A DNA stretch of 64,000 nucleotides, from contig NZ_VLJP01000012.1 of assembly GCF_007829525.1 (NCBI RefSeq), positions 140,132-204,131 of the forward strand, read 5' to 3'. Positions within the stretch are counted from its first letter, which is position 1. Each line of letters starts with the position of its first letter. This DNA comes from Mesorhizobium sp. J18. Lineage in GTDB: Bacteria > Pseudomonadota > Alphaproteobacteria > Rhizobiales > Rhizobiaceae. The notes beneath the pieces are model-generated. The model made no database searches and was not told the DNA's origin. It saw only the letters and a program-made list of their open reading frames with translations. Positions 34,507 to 46,698 of this stretch are shown here, piece after piece. A program made the position numbers and the translations under genes.

Positions 34507-35820
34507 ATGAAGACAATTTTGAGAGCGATTCTGCTGATCGGGGCACTGGCCGGCGCATTTTGTGTCGCGACCTTGCCGGCCCGCGCGCTCGTCGAGATCG
34601 ATGTCAACAAGGGTATCGTCGAGCCGCTGCCGATCGCGGTAACGGATTTCATCTCCGGCGATGGCAAGGGCGCGGAGATTTCAGGCGTTGTTGAAGCCGA
34701 TCTGAGGCGCTCCGGCCTTTTTGCTCCGATCGAGAAGGGCGCCTTCATCGAGAAGATATCGAATCCAGATGTCGCTCCCCGCTTCGAGGACTGGAAAGTC
34801 ATCAACGCGCAGGCGCTGGTCACAGGACGCGTCACCCGGGAAGCGGATGGGCGGCTGCGCGCCGAATTCCGTCTCTGGGACACATTCGCCGGCCAGCAGC
34901 TCGTCGGTGAACAGTTTTTCGCGACCGAGGCCAATTGGCGGCGCATCGCACATATCATCGCGGATACGATCTACGAGCGCCTGACCGGCGAGAAGGGCTA
35001 TTTCGATACCCGCATCGTCTATATCGACGAATCCGGCGCAAAGAATCAGCGCGTCAAGCGGCTGGCGATCATGGATCAGGACGGGGCCAATCATCGGTAT
35101 CTTTCCGACGGCCGGGCTATCGTGATGACGCCTCGTTTCTCGCCGACCCGGCAGGAAATCACCTATATGTCCTATGAAGGCGGCCAGCCGCAGGTCTATC
35201 TCCTGCAACTGGAGACCGGTCAGCGCGAACTTGTCGGCAATTTCCCCGGAATGACTTTCGCGCCACGCTTCTCGCCGGATGGGCAAAGGGTCGTCATGAG
35301 TCTGCTCAGGGACGACGGTAACTCGAACATCTTCTCCATGGACCTGCGCAGTCGCAATACCACGCGGCTGACCAACTCAAATTCCATCGACACCTCCCCC
35401 TCCTTTTCTCCGGATGGCAACAAGATCGTGTTCACCTCGGATCGTGGCGGACGGCCGCAGATCTATGTGATGGGTGCGGATGGCTCCAATCCACAACGCA
35501 TCTCCTTTGGCGAAGGCAGCTATTCGACGCCGGTCTGGTCGCCGCGCGGCGACCTCATCGCCTTCACCAAGCAGACGGCAGGCGATTTCCAGATCGGGGT
35601 CATGCGCACTGACGGTTCGGGCGAGCGCATCCTGTCGACCGGCTTTCTGCAGGAAGGGCCGACCTGGGCGCCCAATGGAAGGGTGATCATGTTCTTCCGT
35701 CAGGCCGCAGGCGCCGGCGGGCCGCGTCTCTATTCGATCGACCTGACGGGCCGCAATGAACAGCAGATACCGACGCCGAACTTTGCTTCCGATCCGGCCT
35801 GGTCGCCCCTGTTGGAGTGA
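34507..35820 (+). CDS. tolB: Tol-Pal periplasmic propeller protein TolB
   Basis: A 437-residue protein with a signal peptide ([18 protein letters not shown] to ARALVEID), an N-terminal domain of about 130 residues, then a six-bladed beta-propeller with repeats such as [31 protein letters not shown] and [13 protein letters not shown]. It binds Pal and TolA. The frame opens at 34417 inside tolA, but AAAGG precedes the ATG at 34507 and the signal peptide fits there. Confidence 0.97.
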   Translation: MKTILRAILLIGALAGAFCVATLPARALVEIDVNKGIVEPLPIAVTDFISGDGKGAEISGVVEADLRRSGLFAPIEKGAFIEKISNPDVAPRFEDWKVINAQALVTGRVTREADGRLRAEFRLWDTFAGQQLVGEQFFATEANWRRIAHIIADTIYERLTGEKGYFDTRIVYIDESGAKNQRVKRLAIMDQDGANHRYLSDGRAIVMTPRFSPTRQEITYMSYEGGQPQVYLLQLETGQRELVGNFPGMTFAPRFSPDGQRVVMSLLRDDGNSNIFSMDLRSRNTTRLTNSNSIDTSPSFSPDGNKIVFTSDRGGRPQIYVMGADGSNPQRISFGEGSYSTPVWSPRGDLIAFTKQTAGDFQIGVMRTDGSGERILSTGFLQEGPTWAPNGRVIMFFRQAAGAGGPRLYSIDLTGRNEQQIPTPNFASDPAWSPLLE

Positions 35821-35999
35821 CAGGCCGCGTTTCCGCCGCAATTGGACCTAGGGTGACCTGCGTCTGCTGCGGAAGATTCGTGGATCGGGGACACCGTAGC
35901 GGATAAAGGAAATTTAATGCAGTTTGTTGAGCGTCTGTTAACCGCGACATGGTTACTGATCACTCAACGATTCCATTCAAATGCGAAGGAGAGGCGGCA

Positions 36000-36509
36000 A
36001 TGCGCCGTATCGCATCACTGACCACAAATCCGGTTGTCATCGCGCTTTTCACCACGCTGGTCATCGCCGGCTGTGCATCCAGGAAGGTTCCGAACAACGC
36101 AGCCGATCTCGGCCTTGGTGCCGGCGCCGGCGCGGCAGCCCCTGGTTCCCAGCAGGAGTTCACCGTCAGCATCGGCGATCGCATCTTCTTTGACACCGAC
36201 TCATCCGCTATCCGGTCGGATGCTCAGGCCACGCTTGCCCGTCAGGCGCAGTGGCTGAACAAGTATTCGTCCTATTCTATCACCATCGAAGGCCATGCCG
36301 ACGAACGAGGAACGCGCGAATACAACCTGGCGCTTGGCGCGCGCCGTGCTGCCGCGACGCGCGACTTCCTGGTTTCGCAAGGCGTTGCCGCCAATCGCAT
36401 CAGGACGATCTCCTATGGCAAGGAGCGTCCCGTGGCCGTTTGCGACGATATCTCCTGCTGGTCGCAGAACAGGCGTGCAGTCACTGTGCTGAACGGCGCC
36501 GGAAGCTGA
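36000..36509 (+). CDS. pal: Peptidoglycan-associated lipoprotein Pal
   Basis: A 169-residue lipoprotein. The lipobox VIAGC puts the lipidated Cys at residue 25. The OmpA-like domain contains the peptidoglycan-binding segment EGHADERGTREYNLALGARR. It anchors the outer membrane to the wall and is recruited to the division site by TolQRA. GGAGAGG lies 6 bases upstream of the ATG at 36000. The 179-base gap after tolB may carry a separate promoter. Confidence 0.97.
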   Translation: MRRIASLTTNPVVIALFTTLVIAGCASRKVPNNAADLGLGAGAGAAAPGSQQEFTVSIGDRIFFDTDSSAIRSDAQATLARQAQWLNKYSSYSITIEGHADERGTREYNLALGARRAAATRDFLVSQGVAANRIRTISYGKERPVAVCDDISCWSQNRRAVTVLNGAGS

Positions 36510-36530
36510 GTGCTGGCCCATGTCGGTTCA

Positions 36531-36560
36531 AAAAAGGCGGTCCTCGGGGCCGCCTTTTTT
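36531..36560 (+). terminator. Rho-independent terminator after pal
   Basis: AAAAAGGCGG (36531-36540) pairs with CCGCCTTTTT, closing with T6. It is a canonical bidirectional terminator located 22 bases after the pal stop. Confidence 0.92.
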
Positions 36561-36669
36561 ACTTGGTTGCGGGAAATCAAAATTTGGCCGAAGTCTCGCG
36601 GCCTGATAAAAACCCAGGCAGGGGGCGGTTACGGCCCCGGGGAATACAATCGAGAGCGAGTTTTTGGGG

Positions 36670-37563
36670 ATGAATATCCGAAGATTGCTTGGCAGCGCGC
36701 TGGCGCTGTCCGTCCTGTTGGCCGGGCCGGCCCTTGCACAACAAGATCCGCGCATTACCGGCATAGAAGAACAGATGCGCCAGTTGAACGGGCGCGTTGA
36801 GGAGTTGAATTTCCAGATCCTGCAGATGCAGGACCAGATTCGCAGGATGCAGGAGGACAACGAATTCCGCTTCCAGCAGCTTGAAGGCGGAGGGGGCGGC
36901 GGCGCGTCGGCTCCCGCTTCGACCGAAGGGGGATCGCCGCGTACGGAGGCGCCGAGCCCTGAGACGCCGGCCAGAGCAGAAGCTCCGACGACGAACGACG
37001 TCGCAAGATCGGCCCCGGCCGGGGAACAGCCCCAGTTGGGCGTCCCGCCGCGCGAGCTCGGCACGATCACCTTCGATGCAAATGGCAATGTCGTCGGGGG
37101 CGGTTCCGGCGGTCTGCTGCAGGGAAGCTCCGATCAGCCTGCGGCCGACGGCACGACTGTCGCTGCCTTGCCTTCGACAGACAATCCCGAGGAGCTCTAC
37201 CGGAATTCCTATGAGTTCATCCTTTCGGGTGACTACAGTACGGCGGAAGCCGGTTTCCGGGATTATATCGAGCGCTTTCCAAGCGATGATCGCGTCGCGG
37301 ACGCACATTTCTGGCTTGGAGAGGCACTGCTCGGGCAGGACCGCTACAGAGATGCGGCCGAAGTATTCCTGCGGGCGAGCCGGGATTTTCCCGATTCAAA
37401 GAAAGGTCCGGATATGATGCTGAAACTCGGCATCTCGCTCGCAGCGCTGAACCAGCGCGATGTTGCATGCGCGACCTATGTCGAACTTGGCCAGCGCTAT
37501 CCAAGCGCTTCGTCCGCGCTCAAAGAGCGCGTGAAACAGGAACAGGCGCTTGCCGGGTGCTGA
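36670..37563 (+). CDS. cpoB: Tol-Pal coordinator CpoB (YbgF)
   Basis: A 297-residue periplasmic protein with a signal peptide (MNIRRLLGSALALSVLLAGP to ALAQQ). An N-terminal coiled coil (about 28-70) is typical of CpoB trimerisation, then a Pro/Ala/Glu-rich linker (about 75-130) and a C-terminal TPR domain (YEFILSGDYSTAEAGFRDYIE, ADAHFWLGEALLG). CpoB couples Tol-Pal and peptidoglycan synthesis at division. The ATG at 36670 is preferred over TTG at 36664. A strong terminator precedes it, so it has its own promoter. Confidence 0.93.
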   Translation: MNIRRLLGSALALSVLLAGPALAQQDPRITGIEEQMRQLNGRVEELNFQILQMQDQIRRMQEDNEFRFQQLEGGGGGGASAPASTEGGSPRTEAPSPETPARAEAPTTNDVARSAPAGEQPQLGVPPRELGTITFDANGNVVGGGSGGLLQGSSDQPAADGTTVAALPSTDNPEELYRNSYEFILSGDYSTAEAGFRDYIERFPSDDRVADAHFWLGEALLGQDRYRDAAEVFLRASRDFPDSKKGPDMMLKLGISLAALNQRDVACATYVELGQRYPSASSALKERVKQEQALAGC

Positions 37564-38888
37564 GCGACGTTTCGCTCCCCGATCCTGATGCGATCTTCCA
37601 GGACTTCCGCCTCTCCGGACGTGACTGCGTCATAGCCGCCGTTTCGGGCGGTAGCGATTCTCTCGCCCTTCTTGTCCTTCTCCATGTCTTTCTGCGCCGG
37701 CATTCGGCGTCGCCCCGTCTTCTTGCCGTGACCGTGGACCATGCTTTGCGTCCAGGCTCTGCCGGGGAAGCGAAAACCGTTGCCGCATTCTGCGCCGCCT
37801 GTGACATCGACCACCAGATCGCGGTCTGGAGGGGGCCGAAGCCATCGACAGGCATTTCCGCCGCCGCGCGCGAGGCGAGGCATCGGCTCCTGGCGGAGGC
37901 TGCTGCAGCGGCCGGAACGGATCTGGTCTTCACCGGCCACACACAGGACGACCAGGCCGAGACGGTTACAATGCGCGCTTCGCGCGGTTCCGGACGGGGT
38001 GCTGCCGGCATAGCGCTCGCTACCCTGTTCGACGGCCGCATCTGGTTCGCGCGGCCACTGCTTAATATCAGACGCAGCGCCCTTCGCGCCTATTTGAAGC
38101 AGGCGGGCGTGACATGGATCGAGGATCCGACGAACCGCGATGAACGCTACGAGCGGGCCCGTACGCGTATTGCCATGGATATAGAACGGTTTCGGCAAGC
38201 CGTGGAGCACAGCCGGCGGGCAGCAGCCGATCGCGAGCTTTTGGGTCGGAATGCCGCTGAAGTCATTGTCCGTCACGCCGAATGCCCGTTACCAGGGCTT
38301 GTACGCTTGGATGACGGATTCCTTTCCTGCGACCGGGATGCCACGCGTTACGCTCTTCGCATCCTGCTTGCAGTGGTGGGCGGTCGTGAGCATTTGCCTG
38401 ATGACGCCAGAACAGCGGCCCTGCTCGACAAGATCAGGCAGCCCCCGCTACGCGCCACTTTGTCGCGGACAGTCGTGCGGGCTTCGAAGAAGGGGTTCTA
38501 CTTCCATCGCGAGAGCCGTGATCTGCCCTTCAATCCACTTGGAGACGCGCCCTTGGTATGGGACGGACGATACCTTCTGTATGGCAAGGGGGCAGCCGGC
38601 ATTTCCGTGGGCCCGCTTGGCATCGGCAATGCACAATCCTTCGATATGCCGGCGAATCTCCCCTCATCTGTGTTTCGAGGCGTCTTGGCTGCCGAGCCGG
38701 CCCTTTGGAAGGGCGGGAAATACCTGGGTTTGGCGCGCGAAATGCCGGATCTGACCGTCACGCCGGCCCTTGGACCATGGCAGCGCTACCTGCCAAGCTT
38801 CGATTTCGCGCCGGCGAAGGCAGTGGCGTCGCTTCTGGATATTGAGCCGCTGCCGGTATTGCCATTTGCGAGCCACAATGAGAGGTAA
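37557..38888 (+). CDS. tilS: tRNA(Ile)-lysidine synthetase TilS
   Basis: A 443-residue enzyme that converts C34 of tRNA-Ile(CAU) to lysidine, setting AUA decoding. The ATP-pyrophosphatase loop SGGSDSLALLVLL is near residue 25. The ATP site is followed by the tRNA-binding region FTGHTQDDQAETVTMRA. The GTG at 37557 overlaps the last codons of cpoB, and the long frame opens at 37467. Order cpoB-tilS-ftsH is common in rhizobia. Confidence 0.95.
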   Translation: MLSDVSLPDPDAIFQDFRLSGRDCVIAAVSGGSDSLALLVLLHVFLRRHSASPRLLAVTVDHALRPGSAGEAKTVAAFCAACDIDHQIAVWRGPKPSTGISAAAREARHRLLAEAAAAAGTDLVFTGHTQDDQAETVTMRASRGSGRGAAGIALATLFDGRIWFARPLLNIRRSALRAYLKQAGVTWIEDPTNRDERYERARTRIAMDIERFRQAVEHSRRAAADRELLGRNAAEVIVRHAECPLPGLVRLDDGFLSCDRDATRYALRILLAVVGGREHLPDDARTAALLDKIRQPPLRATLSRTVVRASKKGFYFHRESRDLPFNPLGDAPLVWDGRYLLYGKGAAGISVGPLGIGNAQSFDMPANLPSSVFRGVLAAEPALWKGGKYLGLAREMPDLTVTPALGPWQRYLPSFDFAPAKAVASLLDIEPLPVLPFASHNER

Positions 38889-38931
38889 AAGTCACGCCTG
38901 CCTGATTGCTTAACCCATCGGCAGTGTTGCG

Positions 38932-38960
38932 CTTGGCAAGGGTGCGCAGGCTCCCTATGT
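38932..38960 (+). promoter_or_regulatory. Possible RpoH (heat-shock) promoter of ftsH
   Basis: CTTGGC (38932-38937), a 16-base spacer and CCTATGT (38954-38960) resemble the rhizobial RpoH consensus CTTGAA-N16-CCTATAT. Transcription would begin near 38967, 50 bases before the ftsH ATG. The -35 is off by two bases, so the call is tentative. Confidence 0.5.
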
Positions 38961-39016
38961 TAGACAAAACCATCGTTGACGGGCCCGAGCCTGTCTGTCG
39001 CACCTACGGAACCTAT

Positions 39017-40954
<1,938 letters not shown>

Positions 40955-40974
40955 ACGAGTCCAAAGTTCGCAAG

Positions 40975-41010
40975 ACGCTGCGGAACCTTGTGGTTTCGCG
41001 GCGTTTTGTT
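40975..41010 (+). terminator. Rho-independent terminator after ftsH
   Basis: ACGCTGCGGAACC pairs with GGTTTCGCGGCGT (two G-T pairs) around a TTGT loop and is followed by TTTTGTTT. It lies 21 bases after the ftsH stop. The remaining 41011-41217 carries no gene; TTAAG elements at 41085-41106 may be part of the glmM promoter. Confidence 0.82.
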
Positions 41011-41217
41011 TGGCGGATCGATGCAAGACAACGAGTGGCGGCAGCAAGAGTTGAATAGCTGCCTCTGGAAAATCAGTAGAAATTGTTAAGTTCGTGTCGT
41101 TAAGTTACGATTCCTTACACAATGTGATATCGGCCATGCCTAAATTTATGGCAAATATGCACGAAGGGTCGTTACAGCGTGAAAAAGAACAAACGAAGCT
41201 GGGGACGACAGCGTAAT

Positions 41218-42573
41218 ATGTCGAGACGATATTTCGGAACGGACGGGATCCGGGGACGGGCCAACAAGTTTCCGATGACTGCCGAAGTGGCGATGAAGGT
41301 CGGCATGGCTGCCGGGCTTTCCTTCCAGAATGGAAGTCATCGCCACCGGGTGGTCCTTGGCAAGGATACCCGCCTTTCCGGTTATATGATCGAGAATGCG
41401 CTGGTTTCCGGTTTTTGCGCGGCGGGAATGGATGTATTCCTGCTCGGCCCGATCCCGACGCCGGCGGTCGCCATGCTGGTGCGCTCTCTGCGCGCCGATA
41501 TCGGCGTCATGATCTCAGCCTCGCACAACCCCTACCACGACAATGGAATCAAGCTTTTCGGCCCTGACGGCTACAAGCTCTCCGATGAGATCGAGTCGCG
41601 CATCGAAACGATGCTCGACCAGGAAGTGGAGATGGCGCTTGCCGATGCCGAAGCGCTCGGGCGCGCCAAGCGCATTGACGGCGTGCACGACCGTTATATC
41701 GAATTCGCCAAGCGTACATTGCCGCGCTCCATGTCCCTTTCCGGCCTGAGGGTGGTTGTCGATTGTGCCAATGGCGCAGCCTACAAGGTCGCCCCGGCGG
41801 CGCTTTGGGAACTGGGCGCCGAGGTGGTTACGATACATGCCGAACCCAATGGCATGAATATCAACCAGGATTGCGGGTCCACCCATCCGTTGAGCCTTGC
41901 CAAGAAGGTCCATGAGGTCCGCGCCGATATCGGCATCGCGCTCGATGGCGATGCCGACCGCGTCGTGATGGTCGATGAGAATGGCACGATCATCGACGGC
42001 GATCAGATCATGGCGCTGATCGCCCAGACCTGGCTCGAAAACGGTCGTCTGGCCGGTGGGGGCATCGTTGCCACGGTCATGTCCAATCTCGGACTCGAGC
42101 GGTTCCTTGGGGATCAGGGCCTGGCGCTGCATCGTACCAAGGTGGGCGACCGCTATGTCGTCGAACACATGCGCGCCCATGGCCTCAATGTCGGCGGTGA
42201 ACAGTCCGGCCATGTCGTGCTGTCGGACTTTTCGACCACGGGCGACGGGCTTGTTTGTGCCTTGCAGGTCCTCGCAGCGATCAAGCGCATGAATCGCCCG
42301 GCGAGCGAAGTCTGCCGGCGGTTCGAGCCGGTGCCGCAGGTACTGAAGAACGTTCATTTCTCCGGCGGCAAGCCACTCGAAAGCGAGCCGGTCAAGGCCA
42401 TCATCGCGGATGCCCGTTCCCGTCTGGGAGAGAAGGGCCGGCTGGTCATCCGTCCGTCCGGCACGGAACCGCTGATCCGCGTCATGGCGGAGGCCGACGA
42501 TCTCGGGCTGGTCGAGCGGGTGGTCGAGGATATTATCGGCGTCATAGCCACCAGCACCAAAACGGCTGCATAA
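41218..42573 (+). CDS. glmM: Phosphoglucosamine mutase
   Basis: A 451-residue alpha-D-phosphohexomutase converting glucosamine-6-phosphate to glucosamine-1-phosphate for UDP-GlcNAc, peptidoglycan and lipid A. The phosphorylated Ser102 is in [11 protein letters not shown], the magnesium loop is DGDADR and the sugar loop is GEQSGH. The C-terminal phosphate site [12 protein letters not shown] is intact. The start at 41218 ([13 protein letters not shown]) is canonical. It has its own promoter region after the ftsH terminator. Confidence 0.97.
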   Translation: MSRRYFGTDGIRGRANKFPMTAEVAMKVGMAAGLSFQNGSHRHRVVLGKDTRLSGYMIENALVSGFCAAGMDVFLLGPIPTPAVAMLVRSLRADIGVMISASHNPYHDNGIKLFGPDGYKLSDEIESRIETMLDQEVEMALADAEALGRAKRIDGVHDRYIEFAKRTLPRSMSLSGLRVVVDCANGAAYKVAPAALWELGAEVVTIHAEPNGMNINQDCGSTHPLSLAKKVHEVRADIGIALDGDADRVVMVDENGTIIDGDQIMALIAQTWLENGRLAGGGIVATVMSNLGLERFLGDQGLALHRTKVGDRYVVEHMRAHGLNVGGEQSGHVVLSDFSTTGDGLVCALQVLAAIKRMNRPASEVCRRFEPVPQVLKNVHFSGGKPLESEPVKAIIADARSRLGEKGRLVIRPSGTEPLIRVMAEADDLGLVERVVEDIIGVIATSTKTAA

Positions 42574-42578
42574 AAGCC

Positions 42579-42597
42579 GCAGGCGATACAGCCTGCA
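42579..42597 (+). terminator. Possible weak terminator after glmM
   Basis: GCAGGC and GCCTGC form a 6-bp stem with a 6-base loop just after the glmM stop, followed by AATTT rather than a full T-run. It is a weak terminator candidate. The rest of the 305-base gap 42574-42878 holds no gene, and a CtrA-type box sits near its end. Confidence 0.4.
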
Positions 42598-42786
42598 ATT
42601 TCAGTCCGGTCTCGCCCGAATGACGGCCTCGATTCGAGGATCGGATTTTTCACGGCATCACATCCGATATACGCGGCGCCTCAACTGATTTCGTAAATTC
42701 CATCAGATGCGGCCGCCGCCGGGTGCCCAGGCTTTGGGCGGCTATATTTCGGCTGTTGGAAGATGCCTGTTAACCGATCGTTATCC

Positions 42787-42802
42787 TTAACCGTGGCTTA
42801 AC
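42787..42802 (+). promoter_or_regulatory. CtrA-type box upstream of outer-membrane protein gene
   Basis: TTAACCGTGGCTTAAC is a full match to TTAA-N7-TTAAC. It is 77 bases before the outer-membrane-protein start. Two other TTAAC elements (near 42771 and 42811, the latter inverted) surround it. Confidence 0.62.
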
Positions 42803-42878
42803 CACTATGGTTAACACTGCGTTGCAGGCGGCGGAGCAGGCATTAAGGACTCCGGTCGCGTATATCGGAGCACGGATC

Positions 42879-43550
42879 ATGCGCCCCAATTGGCTTCTCA
42901 TTTCTCTTGCAGTTTGCGCTCTCGCGCCGGCCTTTGCGGCGGCGGCCGACTACGATCCGCCCATCGACGTCGATGAAATGCCGGAATATGTTCCGGAGGA
43001 AGTCGGATCCGGCTGGTATCTGCGCGGCGACCTTACCTATAATGTCGACCGTCCCGTTTATGACTTCATGCTCCTTGGCGAAGAGACCGACAACATCCGC
43101 ATCGGAGGTTCGGTCGGTGCCGGCTATCATTTCACCGATTTGCTGCGCAGCGACATCAATATCGGTTTTCTGGGACGGGATCGTTATGAACTCGGCGGGG
43201 GAGCCGCCGAGGCCACCAACGACATGTGGACGGGGATGTTCAACACCTATCTGGATCTCGGCACGGTGGCCGGCTTTACGCCCTATGTCGGAGCAGGCGT
43301 GGGGCTTCTCTACAGCAAGCAGCAAGTCGATATCGGCGGGACCAGTTTCTATGACGATGATCAATATCGTCTCGCCTATGGCCTCAGCGCGGGCGTGAAT
43401 TACCAGCTGACGAAAAATCTGTCCGTCGACCTCGGATATCAATATCTGAACTCGCCGCAGACGGAATATGTCGACACCGATACCTTGAGTGTCAGAGAGG
43501 GGGTCGACTTCCATCAGGTGAGGGTCGGCCTGCGCTACGAAATCTGGTAG
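42879..43550 (+). CDS. Outer-membrane beta-barrel protein (Omp25/31-like)
   Basis: A 223-residue protein with a signal peptide (MRPNWLLISLAVCALAPAF, cleaved near AAAADY). The mature part starts with an acidic segment (YDPPIDVDEMPEYVPEEVG) and continues as an eight-stranded-type barrel (SGWYLRGDLTYNVDRP, IRIGGSVGAGYHFTD, and so on), ending LRYEIW with a terminal aromatic residue as in outer-membrane proteins. It resembles rhizobial Omp25/Omp31-like proteins. CGGAG lies 8 bases upstream of the ATG; the frame is open from 42807. Confidence 0.85.
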   Translation: MRPNWLLISLAVCALAPAFAAAADYDPPIDVDEMPEYVPEEVGSGWYLRGDLTYNVDRPVYDFMLLGEETDNIRIGGSVGAGYHFTDLLRSDINIGFLGRDRYELGGGAAEATNDMWTGMFNTYLDLGTVAGFTPYVGAGVGLLYSKQQVDIGGTSFYDDDQYRLAYGLSAGVNYQLTKNLSVDLGYQYLNSPQTEYVDTDTLSVREGVDFHQVRVGLRYEIW

Positions 43551-43574
43551 GCGCGGCTACAACCGGATTTCCGA

Positions 43575-43604
43575 CGGCGGGCCCCATGGCCCGCCGTTTT
43601 GTTT
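43575..43604 (+). terminator. Rho-independent terminator after outer-membrane protein gene
   Basis: CGGCGGGCC and GGCCCGCCG form a perfect 9-bp stem with a CCAT loop, followed by TTTTGTTT. It lies 25 bases after the stop. Confidence 0.92.
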
Positions 43605-43651
43605 CCGTGGCGGCATGATGCGCCTGTTCTCGGAGCGGCATCGAAATTCCT

Positions 43652-43679
43652 CTTGACGCCATGAGCGCAAACGCATATC
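43652..43679 (+). promoter_or_regulatory. Sigma-70-type promoter of the serC-serA operon
   Basis: CTTGAC (43652-43657) and CATATC (43674-43679) with a 16-base spacer match the rhizobial housekeeping consensus. Transcription would start near 43687, at the 5' edge of the serC RNA element. Confidence 0.7.
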
Positions 43680-43680
43680 G

Positions 43681-43737
43681 CCGTCCGTGGGCCACCCCTC
43701 CCCACCGAGGGGCTTGCTATCTGGAAGGATAGACCAC
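43681..43737 (+). ncRNA. serC RNA motif (cis leader)
   Basis: The conserved leader element found upstream of serC in alphaproteobacteria. Two hairpins are visible: CCCCT/AGGGG (about 43696-43713) within GTGGGCCACCCCTCCCC, and CTATC/GATAG (about 43718-43733), the latter ending just before the start codon. The ligand or mechanism is not established; it is thought to control serine synthesis. It is supported by position, secondary structure and adjacency to the ATG at 43739. Confidence 0.75.
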
Positions 43738-43738
43738 T

Positions 43739-44914
<1,176 letters not shown>

Positions 44915-45048
44915 TCCGCATCTCCGTTCGGAAGGCTGACGCCACGCTTCGGGGTGGAATAAGGCGGCCAGATCCGATTTCTCCTCCCCGATCAATTCCC
45001 GGTTTTCAATTACTGCGCGACCACCCTGCCTTTAGGAAGGGCAGGTCA

Positions 45049-46662
45049 ATGACAAGGACCACACAAATGCCTCGTGTTCTCGTTTCCGACAAGCTTTCGC
45101 CCACCGCCGTAGACATCTTCAGGCAGCGTGGGGTCGAGGTCGACTATCAACCCGATCTCGGCAAGGACAAGGAAAAGCTTCTTGCCGTCATCGACCAATA
45201 TGACGGCCTGGCCATCCGCTCCGCCACCAAGGTGACGGAAAAGCTGATCAATGCCGCCACCAATCTCAAGGTGATAGGCCGCGCCGGCATCGGCGTTGAC
45301 AATGTCGACATACCGGCAGCTTCCCGCAAGGGCATCATCGTGATGAATACGCCCTTCGGCAATTCGATCACCACGGCCGAGCATGCGATAGCCCTGCTCT
45401 TCGCCGTAGCCCGGCAGATACCGGAGGCCAATACGTCCACCCATGCCGGAAAGTGGGAAAAGAACCGCTTCATGGGTGTCGAGATCACAGGCAAGACGCT
45501 CGGTGTGATCGGCTGCGGAAATATCGGGTCGGTCGTGGCAATGCGCGGCATCGGCCTGAAAATGCATGTGATCGCCTTCGACCCCTTCCTTTCGGAAAAG
45601 CGGGCTTCGGAACTGGGCGTCGAAAAGGTCGAACTGGACGAGCTTTTCGCGCGCTCCGATTTCATCACGCTGCACACTCCGATGACCGACAAGACGCGCG
45701 GCATGATCGATCGGCAAGCCTTCGCCAAGATGAAGGACGGCGTGCGCATCATCAACTGCGCGCGCGGTGGGCTGATCGTCGAGGCGGATCTCGTCGAGGC
45801 ACTCAAATCCGGCAAGGTTGCTGGCGCCGGCATCGACGTGTTCGAGATCGAGCCGGCCACGGAGAACCCGCTATTCAACATGCCGAACGTGGTCTGCACG
45901 CCCCATCTCGGCGCCTCGACCACTGAAGCGCAGGAGAATGTCGCCCTGCAGATTGCCGAGCAGATGTCGGATTATCTGGTCAAGGGCGCCGTCACCAATG
46001 CCATCAACATGCCGTCCATTTCGGCCGAGGAAGCGCCTCTGCTGAGGCCGTTCATCAAGCTGGCGGAAGTTCTCGGCGCTTTCGTCGGCCAGGTGACCGA
46101 CGAGCCGATCAAGGAGGTCGAGATACTGTTCGACGGATCGACGGCGGCCATGAACACCCGCGCGCTTATCAGCGCCACGCTTGCCGGGCTGATCCGCCCG
46201 CAGGTCGCCGATGTCAACATGGTCTCCGCGCCGATCATGGCCAAGGAGCGCGGCATCATCCTTTCCGAGGTGAAGCGTGACAAGTCCGGCGTTTTCGACG
46301 GCTATATCAAGCTGACGGTAAAGACCGCGCAGAAGACGCGCACCATCGCGGGGACCTGCTTCTCCGACGGCAAGCCGCGCTTCATCCAGATCAAGGGCAT
46401 CAATCTCGACGCGGAAGTGGGCGAGCACATGCTCTACACCACCAATGCAGATGCGCCGGGGATCATCGGCCTGTTGGGCACGGTCTGTGGCAGGAATGGC
46501 GTCAACATCGCCAATTTCCAGCTTGGCCGCAACCGGCCTGGTGGCGATGCGATCGCGCTTCTCTATCTCGACGGACCCTTCCCGGAGAAGGTGCTCGAGG
46601 AAGTGCGCAGCCATGAGGCGATCGTTTCCGCCAAGCCGCTTCGCTTCGACATAGCGAATTGA
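45049..46662 (+). CDS. serA: D-3-phosphoglycerate dehydrogenase
   Basis: A 537-residue long-form SerA that oxidises 3-phosphoglycerate with NAD, the first step of serine synthesis. NAD fold: GCGNIGSVVAMRGIGLKMHV near 155-175; the catalytic Arg, Glu and His are in INCARGGLI, DVFEIEPAT and PHLGAST. An intervening domain and a C-terminal ACT domain (MLYTTNADAPGIIGLLG) provide serine feedback. AGGAAGG is 8 bases from 45049; an internal ATG at 45067 gives the shorter MPRVLVSDKL start. It follows serC by 134 bases. Confidence 0.96.
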   Translation: MTRTTQMPRVLVSDKLSPTAVDIFRQRGVEVDYQPDLGKDKEKLLAVIDQYDGLAIRSATKVTEKLINAATNLKVIGRAGIGVDNVDIPAASRKGIIVMNTPFGNSITTAEHAIALLFAVARQIPEANTSTHAGKWEKNRFMGVEITGKTLGVIGCGNIGSVVAMRGIGLKMHVIAFDPFLSEKRASELGVEKVELDELFARSDFITLHTPMTDKTRGMIDRQAFAKMKDGVRIINCARGGLIVEADLVEALKSGKVAGAGIDVFEIEPATENPLFNMPNVVCTPHLGASTTEAQENVALQIAEQMSDYLVKGAVTNAINMPSISAEEAPLLRPFIKLAEVLGAFVGQVTDEPIKEVEILFDGSTAAMNTRALISATLAGLIRPQVADVNMVSAPIMAKERGIILSEVKRDKSGVFDGYIKLTVKTAQKTRTIAGTCFSDGKPRFIQIKGINLDAEVGEHMLYTTNADAPGIIGLLGTVCGRNGVNIANFQLGRNRPGGDAIALLYLDGPFPEKVLEEVRSHEAIVSAKPLRFDIAN

Positions 46663-46674
46663 GCGGATCAACCG

Positions 46675-46698
46675 GGCGCGCGGTTGCTGCCGCGCGCC
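46675..46698. terminator. GC hairpin between convergent serA and EamA genes
   Basis: GGCGCGCGG (46675-46683) and CCGCGCGCC (46690-46698) form a perfect 9-bp stem with a 6-base loop, sitting between the two stop codons (it touches the EamA stop). It has no T-run, so termination is not assured. Confidence 0.45.
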
